Part shown: positions 20,301 through 32,042 of the stretch, one piece after another
Position numbering within the stretch: position 1 is the first letter of the stretch
Layout: every line of letters begins with the position of its first letter
From: Polytrichum commune
Lineage: Eukaryota > Streptophyta > Polytrichopsida > Polytrichales > Polytrichaceae
Direction of reading: 5' to 3'
Length of the DNA stretch: 64,000 nucleotides
Assembly (NCBI GenBank): GCA_950295325.1
Contig: OX485806.1
Location: 28,398,001-28,462,000 of the forward strand
Translations under genes and position numbers: made by a program
Notes under the pieces: generated by a model
Database searches by the model: none
Told to the model about the DNA's origin: nothing
What the model saw: only the letters and a program-made list of their open reading frames with translations

Positions 20301-23300
20301 TTGCTAGTAGAAAACAAAGGGGAAATAAACAAATAATCTGTTTTTGGTCGCTAGTTTATTTAACAACAGGGACTAATTTTAGTCCACCACTAATTAATTG
20401 TTGTTGCATTTAACTTGTTTATACAGAGGTACGTAGCACTGCTTGTGTTATGGCCCTTATTGTGGACAGGGTCTGTGGTATCAGTGCTCACGCTTGTAGC
20501 CTATGCGGATGCCCTCAATGCCAAATATGGTGAGTACATTGCCACTTATATGTACATTGCAATCTCTTTTTCTGCATGGATGAGTATTAAGTTGGCATGA
20601 AACATAAATTAAAGTTATGCATAAATTCCTTCAAAGAGGGACAAAATCATGAGTTTGACCCCCCTTCAAGAAAAAATTCTGTTGAGAGCTCATGAGCTCG
20701 TGAGCTCATCTTGCATTGGAGCATCTTTTGAAAGTTTGGTGAAGCTCCTTGGACCTCCTCTTGCCATCCCAAAAGCTTTGAGAAAAGTTTAGAATTTAAA
20801 ATAAGATTTTGCCCATGGGACACCCTAAATCTCAGATTGACCTATGCAAGGCTAGCTTTGCCCACCGATCCTAGTATGAAAAGCTAGAACTATGGTTTCT
20901 AATAGCCCAATGTCATTCTTTGAACAGGTTAATCTATGCCTTAAGAAAATGTGGGGGACTTCATAGTTGCGCTCTCAAACTCACATTTTAGCCAACTCAC
21001 TGGGGGTTTGATCCCAAGATTTTGCACATAACTCTATTGCAAGCTTTTTTTTTGCATGAATGAGGAATAAGTCGGAGTAACTTAGTATCATTTTCACAAA
21101 CCTTGAAGTATTTTTGGTGGTGAGCAGGAAGGTATTTGCAACCAGTGCTCTTTGCTTTGGTGAACAATATTAGCCCCCGGTTGACGAAGCTGCTGGTAAG
21201 AATTGAGGATTGGCGACCTGCCACTCATGAACGCGTGACTATCATGAAGCTATATTTCTTGAGAATCTCCAACCTTTGCACAATTGTGTACAGGTAAGCT
21301 CCTTTCTTTGGTTCTTTTCTAATAATCTCTTTGAAAACTAGAGAGTGCCTTTTTTCATTTGTTTTGGTTTTATTCGTATTTAATTCTCTCTTTTTTCGCC
21401 ACATTCAATTATCACTAGCAACTTCAGTGTATGAACTTTCTTACAGATCCAAGTTTAGAGAACTTCAAATCAAGTTTTGACCACTGTTAATCTAAGCCAG
21501 AGTTTTTGGGCAAAATCAGTCGAGATCCAAGTGTTTCCAAGTCCAACCAGTTACAAGTTGATATCTTTCGTTTTTCTTCTATTAATTTAAGGTTTATTTC
21601 TAAGATTCTTTTTAATTGATTGGCGATATGCCTAAAGTCTTGAACTTGAACCGGTTATTTCTCAAACTTGACTGGCCCATGTAATTAGCAGTCAGATCCT
21701 TTCGTAGTTACAAAGAACATGTCATTCAACTCATGCATTAAATGACATGGTTATGAACTGGTGGGAAGGCGGCAGATCATACTCAGTACTTTGGTCTTCA
21801 TGGAATGTATTGGAAGGAATCGCCAAGTCTCCCTCATGTTTGGGTGGAGCCGCGTGTCCTGACAGTTTTACTTGTTGCAGAACTGTGGATTTTGGAGAAT
21901 GGCATTTATGCACAGCAGATGAGGTTTGTTAATAAATGCCGTCCATTACCTTGCAACAAGACAGAATTCAATCCTCATAAACAACTCTTGCCATATACCA
22001 CTTGAATTAAGGTGTCCGATTAAGAAGAGTAAACACATATGGCCCACATACCTCAATGATGATATCGCACAATATTGGTACATTGATTAAGGTAAGCAGG
22101 TCTTAATTGGACACTTCTCGGAGGTTATGAAACATGCAATTACTGCAAGATGATTATCCAAACCAAAATCGTGCCTGTAGCCATTTTTCTAATGATTTAC
22201 AGAGCTCTACGAGTATCTCACTATGAAATTGAAGGTTCTTGCGCCCATAAAATGTGCATATAACTCCTCCCAATAATGTTGACTATTGAGCCTAGAATGG
22301 TAAACAAAACTTAGAGCACGTATTCCAATCTTTGTTCTCAGATCCACGCCTAACTACTCACCATTCAAATATAGGTGTCCACATTTTGTGGGTGTTGGAT
22401 TGACACCAGTGTACATTATGATGCTTGTCAAGATGATAGATTCACCTATTCGATATACTTTCAGTGTATAATATTATACTTGAGTTCTCTCCTTTACCTA
22501 CCTTGTTCAGAAGAGCTTGTCCAAACACTAAAAAAAACATTTATCTGGATAACATGTGCAGGATTACCAATGTGTTCCCGCTTGCACTGAAAATTGGGTT
22601 GCAAATGAGTTGTTGCGCATGATAGTGGTCACGACACTCCTCAACGTTGCTATGGAGAATTTCTTTGGTTTTTCTTCCTTCTTGATTATGAAGGTAAACT
22701 CTAATTCTCTCCATGGCAATACTGTGGGGCATTAGGTAAGGGAGACATGTGTTATTTGGATACTTTTCTCTCTGCAACCACTTCTCATAGGATATGAAGC
22801 ACACAATTAGTACAAGACAATTAGCAAAATCGAATCGTATTTGTGGTCATTTGCCTCATAATTTTTGGAGCTCATATGAATATCTTATTCATTATCAAAA
22901 TGAAGATGCTCGTGTTGATTAAGTGCTCATATATAGGTCCCCCAATCGTGTTGATTATGGAGCCTAGAATGGTTAGTATATTTTGAGCATGTAGTCCAAT
23001 ATCTTGTAAACACAAGTCTTTAAAGATGTCCATTCTTAGAGCCACACCTAACCATGCTGTGCTGGAATTAGGCATGTCTACCTTAATTCTCCCCCGAGTC
23101 ATTGCACATAAAACTTTATTTGACGTAGTGAAAGCTTAATGTGGCTTACCAAGTGTATGTAAACATGATGGCATTACAGAGGAAGCGGGCACTTGATGTA
23201 ACGGATTTTATTGTTGACATCGTATACATTCAAGCTTTGGTGTGGTTGGGCTCTTGTTTCAGCCCCATATCTTCATTAGTTGGGTTCTTCTGCAATGGGA

Positions 23301-24949
23301 TCACTTTTGTTGGCTACAAGGTCCTTACTTCTAAACTAGCTTTTATTCATGTTGTACGTCGATTTGCATCCAACACTACTCATTATATACAAATTTGCTT
23401 CTATAAACTAACGTGCATATTCATGGAATATTCTATATATTTGATAACTATTGTTGGAATATACCTAACATCTTCCCAAAATGAATTTTTAATACCTCAT
23501 ATTATGTTGACTGTTTTATGGATTTTATTTGTACCTTATATTTTTGTGCATGTGGTTCTTCAAACCTTACAAAGTGGAAAATGACCTCCCGGGGGTTTCA
23601 GTAGGATAGGGATTTATGTATTTCTGGTTGATGTAGGTGGCGTTATTCTATACATGTGTGCCAGTTGAGAAACCATATAGTGCATCACGCACTTCAAACC
23701 TTACTTATGGCATGCTATTCGTCACATTGTTGCTATGTTTCATCCCCATTGTAATTGATTTCACGAGGGCTAGTGCCGGCTTTTGTGGTCCTATTCGGAA
23801 GAACATATCAATGTATACTGTTTTGGGCGTGTACATTCAGGTGTGTCATGTTTGAAGTTGCTTGAGTTTCTGTGAGAATTGATTAGATCACCTCAAGACA
23901 CAATTTACTTTATTTACTTATGGAATCTTGCTACGTTGTGTTTTTACTGCAACTTCTAGAACTGGGTTGAGGTGAGTGCACCGTTCAACAAGAGGAGAGT
24001 AGAAGACGAGCCGCTGGAGCAGCGAGTCATCCACCTACTTGATATGGTTATCAGTCATGCATAGAATTTAAGATTTGTGGATGACACCATACATCTATGG
24101 TTGAGAAATCATGACAAGTTTTGATGATCCTTATGCTCTTCGATGAGTGATCGGATACGCAATAGAGTACCAACGAAAGGAAAGTGGATGACAAGGCACA
24201 AGATCAACAAGTCATGTATCAATTCGAGTAGGTTATCAGTCAGAGTTGATCAGCTCATGGACAAGATTCGAGGAGTATGGGTGATAACATGCCTCCATGG
24301 ATGAGAAACTATAATGAGTTCCAATTACTCTAATTCTCTTGGATTAGCGATTACTTCATTGGAATTCAGCATATTTCTGGGTTTTAGAAAAAAATTAATA
24401 TATTAAAATTAACTTGCACAATTTAGCACATCTAATCAACAAACATGCAAATTGAGCTTGTTGTTTTTTAAATGAAGATGAATATCATCTGAGTTTTTCA
24501 AATTCAAGTCATATTGATTCTCTTTCAGATTATTTACATGTCATGCATGAATACGTACCTGTAGTAAGAATCATTATAGGTCACAGTTCATGATACCTCG
24601 ATTCGAACGGAAATTGGGAATGTGTCCATTGACGCAGGAATCCCCACAATCGGCAAGACAAGTCATGGACGTAATGTCAAATACGTGGTTATTGGAAGGT
24701 ATCATTGTGTTTCTCATTCTGGTTTTGGTGGTTGTTCGAGCCAAATTGTCGCAATATTCCAAATACCTCAGCCTCACCAAGAGGGAGCTCCGCATGTCTC
24801 GCCGACTTGCCCGAGGGCTGGCCAACTATGAAAGATTATCTCTTGAGGGTGCACATTCTACACCATTTAACCTAATTTTATATTTTAATATATATACATA
24901 TATGGGTCTTGTTCCATTTGGAGTCATATGTTTGTGGAGTCCCATATAA
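14399..24949 (+). CDS. TMC-family transmembrane channel-like protein
   Basis: Hand splicing gives 14 exons: 14399-14845, 15668-15835, 16872-17099, 18449-18594, 18850-18967, 19394-19501, 20427-20529, 21128-21293, 21881-21923, 22562-22693, 23180-23320, 23637-23840, 23960-23971, 24587-24949. All introns are GT-AG and phases agree, giving 792 codons. Residues 1-205 are a Ser-rich, charged cytosolic N-terminus. Exon 3 has FSFLRWVFFLNFVLSWFW (first membrane segment). Exon 10 has C-T-E-N-x-V-x-x-E-L (517-526), matching the C-W-E-T-x-V-G-Q-E-L signature of TMC proteins. Exon 12 has VPVEKPYSASRTSNL and FCGPI, as in animal TMCs. Exon 14 holds the last membrane helix and a basic tail. TMC proteins form ion channels, in animals often mechanosensory; a plant role is unknown. 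The exact exon 1 donor and the C-terminal end are least certain. Confidence 0.85.
15910..16760. repeat. Three tandem ~300-bp units in TMC intron 2
   Basis: Units begin near 15910, 16229 and 16522, each with GACATGCAATGTG(C/T)(T/C)TGCA followed by a CACAAACCTC block. Later shared blocks are ATCAATGCCTA(T/C)CAAACA-like and ACTTGCAAGACCTAA-like. The units are diverged and non-coding. Confidence 0.7.
17695..18065 (+). mobile_element. MITE family E copy in TMC intron 3
   Basis: About 370 bp with ends resembling AAGGTAGACATGCCTAATT and its inverse. The interior includes GAAACATGCAATT, GCACGTAGTCCAATCTC, TTAAACACATGTC and CACTCAAATATAGGTGTCC blocks. This is the most frequent repeat of the window. 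Confidence 0.65.
22080..22420 (+). mobile_element. MITE family E copy in TMC intron 9
   Basis: It carries the family-E blocks in order: AAGGTAAGCAGG end, GAAACATGCAATTACTGC, GTTGACTATTGAGCCTAGAA, and CATTCAAATATAGGTGTCC. It is diverged from the copy in intron 3. Confidence 0.6.
22735..23095 (+). mobile_element. MITE family E copy in TMC intron 10
   Basis: It starts at GGTAAGGGAGACATG and ends at GGCATGTCTACCTTAA, so inverted ends are visible. It shares the AGTCCAATATCTTGTAAACAC and GAGCCTAGAATGG blocks with the other copies. Confidence 0.6.
23960..23971 (+). other. 12-nt microexon of the TMC-like gene
   Basis: TTCTAG precedes AAC-TGG-GTT-GAG, which is followed by a consensus GTGAGT donor. 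It joins exon 12 to the terminal-helix exon in phase 0. If the donor is not used, the frame continues about 30 codons to a TAG near 24061-24063, giving a protein without the last membrane helix. Confidence 0.6.
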
Positions 24950-25205
24950 ATGTAGTCATTGAGTAATAAGGTAGATGGGTCTTGAATAGCTGCTTGTTCC
25001 AACTAGCCAACTTCTCCTAGGATATGAAACATGCAATTAAGGCAGACATACCCATTTCTAATATAAGTAAGCAATTTCACCTAAGTGTAGGTAAGTGTGA
25101 TACTGGAGTGATTTTTAACAAGTTCGGAAATTAAGATCACAATGTTCAACATGAAAATCACAATTTGTTGTCAAGTTTTGAAATTACCATGTATTTCCAA
25201 AGGCG

Positions 25206-25479
25206 GGAACCTTTCTCAACCCAAATTCACGGGATAGGTCGATATGTTTCCAATAACTAAGATATGGAAACTTGAGTACAATCAGTGCCATTTTCAAGGA
25301 ACTCGAATCTGTGCCCTTTTGACTTACTATTTCCATCATGTAGGAACCTTTCTCAACCCAAATTCACGGATAGGTCGATATGTTTCCAAAAACTAAGATG
25401 CGGAAACTTGAGTACAATCAGTGCCATTTTCAAGGAACTCGAATCTGTGCCCTTTTGACTTACTATTTCCATCATATCA
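25206..25479. repeat. Nearly identical 137-bp tandem duplication
   Basis: Two copies begin at 25206 and 25343 with GGAACCTTTCTCAACCC and differ at only a few bases, so the duplication is recent. Confidence 0.85.
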
Positions 25480-25539
25480 AATGTGAAGGCTACATGTGTG
25501 GAACTTCACGGCTCCATGTATTAAGATTGGGGGTTTATC

Positions 25540-25870
25540 AAAAACAGGTGTGTCTACCATAGTACAAGATGGTTAGCAAATCCAAATCAAGGCCCTAGCC
25601 ACTTTCCTCAAAAAAAACAATTGGAGCTCATATGAATGTCTTATTCAAAATCCAATCGAAGATCCTTGTGCTCATTAAATGGTCATATAAGTCCCCTGCA
25701 ATTATGTTCAGTATTAAACCTAGAATGGTTATCATATTTTGAGCACGTAGTCCAATCTCTTTTAAACACATTTTTTTGGTATCCGTTCTTGAGCCACACC
25801 AAATCACATACCACTCATTTATAGGTGTATGATTAAGATAAGTTTTTGATTTAAGCATGTCTACCTTTTC
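25540..25870 (+). mobile_element. MITE family E copy
   Basis: It carries the TACAAGATGGTTAGCAAATCC, GCACGTAGTCCAATCTC and ACTCATTTATAGGTGT blocks and ends at AAGCATGTCTACCTTTT. Confidence 0.6.
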
Positions 25871-26199
25871 GGTCAATGAGAGCAAGGGGCAATGAGGTGT
25901 CTAGGGATAAGGTTGTGAGCATTGGGATAGGGACCTATTAGGTCATGTGCGCATTCTCTAGGCAATCATGACCATAGAAACTAAAATAAGGGTTGCTTTG
26001 AACAATGAAGGCCATGATTGTAGTATCTAGAGTGTTAATTAGCCGTTGCATGCCTTTTACATTCTTTGGTTATTTCATCTCTCTTTTTTCATGTCTCTAT
26101 CTATTTTTTGGGATTACATTTAGTCATAATCTCGGGACTTACTAAGATGCCCAAGGAATTCATAGGATGGGAAGTATGGGAGAGAGAAGTGAGAAAATT

Positions 26200-26570
26200 A
26201 TTAATGAAGACTACAAAAGCTAAGCGGGCCTTTCATGGGCACTTTTCTAATTGAACTATATTTGAGTGGTGTGTGGTTAAGGATGGATGTAAGAATGGAC
26301 ATCGTAAAGACATGTGTTTAAATGAGATTGGACTAAGTGTTCAAAATATGTTAAGCATTCTACGTTTAGTAGTCAACATAATTGGGGAAAACCTATGTGA
26401 CCATCAAATGTCCATGAGCATCGCCACTTTGATAATGAATAAGATATTCATAAGATCTCCATACTTTTGAGGAAAAGGGATACAAACACAATTCAGAATC
26501 GACAACCATCTCACACTAATTGCATGTTTCGCAACCTACTAGAAATAAACGCAACGCTTAGAATGGCCCT
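26200..26570 (-). mobile_element. MITE family E copy, inverted
   Basis: It shows the reverse-complement order of the family blocks: TATATTTGAGTGGTGTGTGG, GACATGTGTTTAAATGAGATT, then ACTAATTGCATGTTTCGCA. Confidence 0.6.
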
Positions 26571-27309
26571 TTAACACCCACTTACCATAAAAGAATGATG
26601 GGAGGGAATTAGGAAGGGAAGGTATATATTTTAGTTGTTTTTGTTGGACTATATGTAGATATCACACCAATGAATGAGTTTGAAATCGTATAAGCTATCT
26701 CAAAAAAATACTCAACCACACTTCATAATGTGCTATTTGGTGTGTGCAGATGACAAGTGACTTGATAAGGAGACTTCGACAAACTATGTTGATTTGCCAA
26801 TTTACGTATTTGACTATGGCACAAGTGGATGGAACAAAAGGCTTTCAATCCTCTTGACAACACGGGCTCTCTTTAGGGCTTCTTATGACAAGGACAAGAT
26901 TTGCACGTAGTTAGTTGGTCCACCTACCATTAAGCCAATCACACGCCCTCCATGACCCCACGGTCATGGATAGGGAATGGTGAGCAAACATCGCATGTCA
27001 ACTTCTTCCTTTTTCTTTCAACTCGCAAGCAGATGGTTTTTCATCCACGCTTCTACATTGTCTCTATTTTGATCTGGAGAGATGAAAGTAAGTGTAAAAT
27101 CAACAAGATCTCAAGTTCAAGACAACTCACATAATCATTGTCCAAATGGGTGTTGCTTAAAGATTATGGAAGATTTTTTCAGAAAAAAAAAAAGAAAGGA
27201 CTAGGTAGTACAGTCCACCGTTTCAAATCAAAATCCACAGACCAAAATGATGAGTGCATTTTTTAAACCTTTGCCCTTAATCCTCTCAGTTGAGCATCAA
27301 AATCAGCTT

Positions 27310-27560
27310 AGCATGTAATGTCAGTGGGCCTTAACTGGACATTATTAGCTCTACACCCGCTTCTTGCAACATACAAAACATGCAATTAACGCAAGATGAT
27401 TGACGAATCCATATCGTGGTTGTAGCTATTTTTTCTCATTATTTGTGGAGCTCAATAATACCTTATTGTTATCAAAATGAAAATCCTTGAGCTCATTCAA
27501 TGGTCATATAAGTCCCCCCCACAACTTATGTTGACTACTGAGCCAAGAAAGGTTCACAAC
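27310..27560 (+). mobile_element. Truncated MITE family E copy
   Basis: Only the left part is present: GGGCCTTAACTGGACATT, ACATGCAATTAACGCAAGATG and GTTGACTACTGAGCCAAGAA. It then passes into unrelated DNA. Confidence 0.5.
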
Positions 27561-28219
27561 TCGGAGTATTAAAGTGACACTAAAAACCATGAACTGTGTA
27601 GTTGCAGATGAGGCTGTTGAGTTTGAGAAATAACCGGTTGAAGGTCCAGACTTCAGGGAAATTACTATCACTTTAGAGGAATCTCTATGGAATATACCTT
27701 GAATCAATAAAGAAAAAAACTGAAAGATCGTAACATATAACCGACTGGACTAGGAAACGCCAGGATTATGACCGCTTATGCCCAAAAAGCTCCCAAAACA
27801 CTGGTCACGAGCATCCAAAGTCCATGACCAACCCTTGCAATGAACGGGGCGAACCGATTGGCACACTAAATATGATAGTTAGTGTCACCAATTCTAATTA
27901 TCTTGCTCAATACTAAGTAAGCTTGCGGTATAGTGTCACCCAACACTAAATGTTAACCCACCATTATTTGTTATTCCTTGTAAAATTTTGGGAGGATTAT
28001 ACATTTACAGTGCTGCAATTACTCTCACTTACCAAGTGATTTTTCATCCAAATTCCAATCATCCATGACAATATTTCATCACAAGTTGCTAAGAGTTCCT
28101 ACGGTAGGGTCTAGGCCACTTGATGAACTCATCCATCATCCATGGCAAATATTTTTGTCCACTTATTCATAACAAGTGTCATCCGAAAAGTTGCCCTAGT
28201 GAATTATATCCATTGGATT

Positions 28220-28462
28220 ATGTGGAAATATGAACGGCTCTATGCTAGATTATGCTAGATCTGTTGGATTATGCTAGATTATGCCAGATCTGTTGGATTA
28301 TGCTAGATTTATTGAATCGGCCTAGCTTCTTGATCCTAAAACCTTTATATATGGAAAATTTGACCCCCATTATAATCTTAGTATAATGTGTAGTTGAGGC
28401 CAACCTCCAACCCAAAAAGGGCTAAAATTCATGCAATCGGCCTCAAGGGGAATTGGCCCGTA
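28220..28462 (-). mobile_element. Fragment of MITE family C
   Basis: It matches the left half of the complete copy at 45845-46396 in reverse orientation: GAGGCCAACCTCCAACCC, GGGCTAAAATTCATGCAATC, GGGGAATTGGCCCG, and the ATGCTAGAT repeats. Confidence 0.65.
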
Positions 28463-29057
28463 TATACTAAACACAATATGACACTAAACCATCATAGTTA
28501 GTGTAGTAAAGCTTACAGATGAACCAGTCAAGTTTGAGAAATAATTGGTTGATGATCAAGACTTCAGAAAAATCACCCGATCAATTTAGGGGAATCTATA
28601 GAATATATCCTAATATAACAAAGAAAACCCGAAAAAAAATGTTAACATGCAACCGGTTGGAGTTGGAAACACTAGGAAAAATCTCGACCGATTATGGTCA
28701 AAGGCGAAGTCAAGGGGGGGCTCAAGTTCCCCTTGACATCACTAGTAGAAAACTATGCCAAAACAACTACAATTTTTTTCTTTTTTGTTCTGCAATTGCA
28801 ATGTAAATTCTTGGGGGCATGTAATGCACTATTGGAAAGGTGTTTCCGAGACCTTTCCCAACGGTATATTACAAGCCCCCAAATTCCTACAATTCTAGTT
28901 GGTAAAACCAAAACAATAAAAATAAAAATAAAAATAAATACAATCGTTTAGCAACTGCAGCGCGGCCCGGTCGAAAGAACCGCCATAAGATAACCGGCCG
29001 CGGTTCGTTTCCTGCAACGTTTTCTAAAAGCGCACGAAGGAAAGTCAAGCCTCTGCT

Positions 29058-29544
29058 CACTATTGGCGATGCTTATTGGCAATGACTGGATGGTCGATCC
29101 GATAATCATCCACATCAAAAAGACCATTGCCAAAGCTTTGGATATTAACATCATTATCAAATTCTAATCACGGGGATGTCAGCTTCATGAGTCCAAACCT
29201 CTCAACAAACAATCAAATCCGACCACCTATTGAAATTTGAAAACAAAAACGCACTTTGGATACTTCCATATTCTAAGGTAGACCACCCCCCCCCCCCCTC
29301 CCCTCCCCTAGGTCTATTGGCGATGCTATTGGCGACGATTGGATGGTCGATCCAACGATCATCCACATCAAAAAGACCATCGCCAAAGCTTTGAATATAA
29401 ATAGCACTATCAAATTCTAATCACGGGGATGTCAGCTTCATGAGTTCAAACCTCTCAACAAACAATGAAATCCAACCACCTATTGAAATTTGAAAACAAA
29501 AACGCACTTTGGATACTTCCATATTCTGAGATAGGCCACCCCCT
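29058..29544. repeat. Tandem duplication of ~257 bp
   Basis: Two units begin near 29061 and 29318 with ATTGGCGATGC. They share ACATCAAAAAGACCAT, ATCACGGGGATGTCAGCTTC and GCACTTTGGATACTTCC, and each ends in a C-rich run. Confidence 0.8.
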
Positions 29545-29744
29545 CCCCTCCCCTCCCCTCCCCTAGGTCAAAATCATGGCTCCACCCCCAAACCTCCACG
29601 GACATTGAATCCTTGTGACTCCAAATGGTGTCCGTGATGGACGATGGTCACTCTGCCCCAAACGGATCGCCCATATCCATGGCTCTGCCAGGGCAGGCAG
29701 TTATGTGCAGTGAGGCCACTATGCACGCAACCACCGGAAGGTAG

Positions 29745-30080
29745 CCTCGGATCCCCTCCCCTCCTCACGAGGCCCTCAGCTTAGACGGCGAAGCCTCAGA
29801 TCCCCTCCTCACGAGGCCGTCGACGGTGAAGCCTCGGATCCCCTCCCCTCCTCAGAAGGCCGTCGACGGTGAAGCCTTGGATCCTCTCCTCAGGAGGCCC
29901 TTGACGGTGAAGCCTCGGATGCCCTCCCCTCCTCAGAAGGCCGTCGACGGTGAAGCCTCGGATGCCCTCCCCTCCTCAGGAGGCCGTCGACGGTGAAGCC
30001 TCAGATGCCCTCCCCTCCTCACAAGGCCGTCGATGGTGAAGCCTTGGATCCCTCCTCAGGAGGCCCTAAGCTTAGACGGT
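29745..30080. repeat. GC-rich ~45-50 bp minisatellite
   Basis: About seven imperfect units combine GCCTCGGATCCCCTCC, CCTCCTCAGGAGGCC and GTCGACGGTGAA. Frames through it are low-complexity. Confidence 0.75.
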
Positions 30081-30115
30081 GCCCAAACCTCTTGTGCTTA
30101 CGGACGGCAGGCTTA

Positions 30116-30606
30116 GGGCCACTTCACACAGGGGACTAAGAGCCCGTGACCATTACACTCTTCAAGCGCTCTCATTGGTGGAAAGGGACGGAGCCGGTCC
30201 AAGTTCGCTACTTCACACTACGCTTGAGGGACTAACGGAGTATGTGAATGCAAGATGGATGTAAACGTCTACATGGATTCCTACATGGCACCGAATGGAT
30301 CATGTTTCACGGTCACTTGGACAAAACCACCTGTTGGAGGTAGACCTAACACAAAACCTGTGGGAGACCATGGCACTCCTAACGCTCACAACCATTGGTA
30401 TATTCTATTTTATCATGTGTGAGGACCCGCATGAATAGAAATAGCATTTGGTTGAGGGCCCGGTCATGTATGACTTCACACTACACTTGAGGGTCCGTGA
30501 CCACAGTACGTGATTTTGGAGGTGTGTTGAGACGGCCTTTGGACACTTTCTTTTGGGCTCTCACAATCTCATGGTCACGGCCCTTGGCTCGTGTGTGAAG
30601 TGGCCC
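30116..30606 (+). mobile_element. MITE family B, copy 1 (TTA target duplication)
   Basis: 491 bp with inverted ends close to GGGCCACTTCACACACGAG, flanked by TTA at 30113-30115 and 30607-30609. It is non-coding and shares its first bases with family D. Confidence 0.8.
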
Positions 30607-30674
30607 TTAAGCTAAGCTAAGTGACCAGGGCTGAGGAGCGGCAGGCTGGCTGTCATTAGGCTATGACTGGCTTA

Positions 30675-31207
30675 TGCCCCCTTCCCACTTGACTTTAGTT
30701 AAGACCCAAAGCATTTCCTAAAAACCGGGTAAAGCTCCCTCGGTTATAGCGGAGGCATCCGACTATCCCAATGCACCTACAAGAACTTGCTCCGGAGATT
30801 TTCAAGTAGGTTTTAGTTAAGTAGCTTTCACACATGTTCATAGTTTTATCTACCAAGCAATGAATGTTGGGTAGTTTTTGTCCCATCCCCAAATGCCTTT
30901 TACTACTCACCTATCTTACCATCGGTTTTTGTTAATGAAGCTCCTCGTGCCCTCATAGCTAAGACTAAAAAGCAACCAATCACAAGGGTGGGAGGCGACA
31001 CTTTTAAAGTTCCTATATTCTTGCCTTATGTTTAGGTACCAATGGGAGGGTCGGTGGTTGAGGCTTAAAACCTCCACTTTTAAGCCATGCCACGTCATTT
31101 GCCACCTAGGCTCGGCACTAAAAAGAGCCGTATGTGTGAACCCTAGATAACTAAAACCGCTTTTAGACTAAAACTACTTCTAACTAATGTCAGGTGGGAA
31201 TGCCCCA
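30675..31207 (-). mobile_element. MITE family A, copy 2
   Basis: Inverted relative to copy 1. The left end is TGCCCCCTTCCCACTTGAC. TTA lies at 30672-30674 and 31208-31210. Confidence 0.8.
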
Positions 31208-31277
31208 TTAGGATCCTCCTCACACCACTTGCCTTGCCGTCAGCTGCACTGGTGCGGTGCTTGGACGAGTTCTCTTA

Positions 31278-32042
31278 GGGCCACTTCACATTATGGTCGT
31301 CCAAGTCGATAGGCCGTGGGATTGAGTGGCCAAACTTTGCTGAGAGTCCAAAGAAATGGGCTGGAAAATAGATAGTCGATGGAATAGAGTAAGTGGAGCC
31401 TGCAGCCGGGCATAGTGTGAAGCCTCGAAAGGCCAAGCCCAAAGTCCAAAGAAATGGGCTGGAAAATAGATAGTCGATGGAATAGAGTAAGTGGAGCCTG
31501 CAGCCGGGCATAGTGTGAAGCCTCGAAAGGCCAAGCCCAAAGTCCAAAGAAATGGGCTGGAAAATAGATAGTCGATGGAATAGAGTAAGTGGAGCCTGCG
31601 GCCGGGCATAGTGTGAAGCCTCGAAAGGCCAAGCCCAAAGTCCAAACCTTTGGCCATGGACTCCCACAACCTCTCGACTTGAACGGCCATAGTGTGAAGC
31701 CTCCAAAGGCCAAGCCCAAAGTCCAAAGGAAGAAGGAGCATCCCACTTTATTCCTTGCTCAAAATAACGCCTCCAATCTAACGGCCAAGATCTTGTCGAT
31801 GATTGATTTTTTTCAATGGAAAAAACTCGACGGCCTCTCGACCATAGTTTGGGTTTCCATTCCCGTCCGACCCAAACGTCCTTCAAGAGTTTGTCACCTT
31901 CTTCAAAAAGTAATCATTTTATATTGCGGCGGCCTTTGCACTTTGGCCATAGTGTGAAGGGTGAAGAGGCCGAACTCTTGGTTTCTTGCCATTTGATTGG
32001 TGGGAATTGGCGGCCTCTCGACTTTCGGCCATAGTGTGAAGC
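31278..32042. mobile_element. MITE family D containing a 98-bp minisatellite
   Basis: The ends read GGGCCACTTCACATTATGG and, at the right, CGGCCATAGTGTGAAGCG, an imperfect inverted pair. TTA precedes the left end (31275-31277). The right end is fused to MITE A copy 3, so its target duplication cannot be checked. CATAGTGTGAAGC strings recur inside. Confidence 0.65.
31346..31639. repeat. 98-bp minisatellite, three units
   Basis: Units start at 31346, 31444 and 31542 with GTCCAAAGAAATGGG and are nearly identical. A fourth partial unit starts at 31640. Because 98 is not divisible by three, the antisense strand shows the same peptides in all three frames. Confidence 0.92.

Larger units (their letters stand above)
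24950..29040. other. Gene-free intergenic DNA 3' of the TMC-like gene
   Basis: No coding frame of note. It holds family-E MITE copies, a recent tandem duplication, a MITE-C fragment, and unassigned AT-rich DNA. No polyadenylation signal is convincing. Confidence 0.5.

Noticed and set aside
24100-24560. Additional TMC exon between the microexon and the last exon
   Set aside because: No frame here continues the protein, and joining 23971 to 24587 already keeps phase and family order.
29745-30080. CRISPR-like array
   Set aside because: Units are imperfect and contiguous, with no unique spacers, and the host is a eukaryote. It is a minisatellite.
31275-31886. Long overlapping minus-strand frames repeating a GLAFRGFTLCP-like peptide
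   Set aside because: They come from the 98-bp minisatellite. The unit length shifts the frame each time, so all three frames show the same peptides. It is not a gene.
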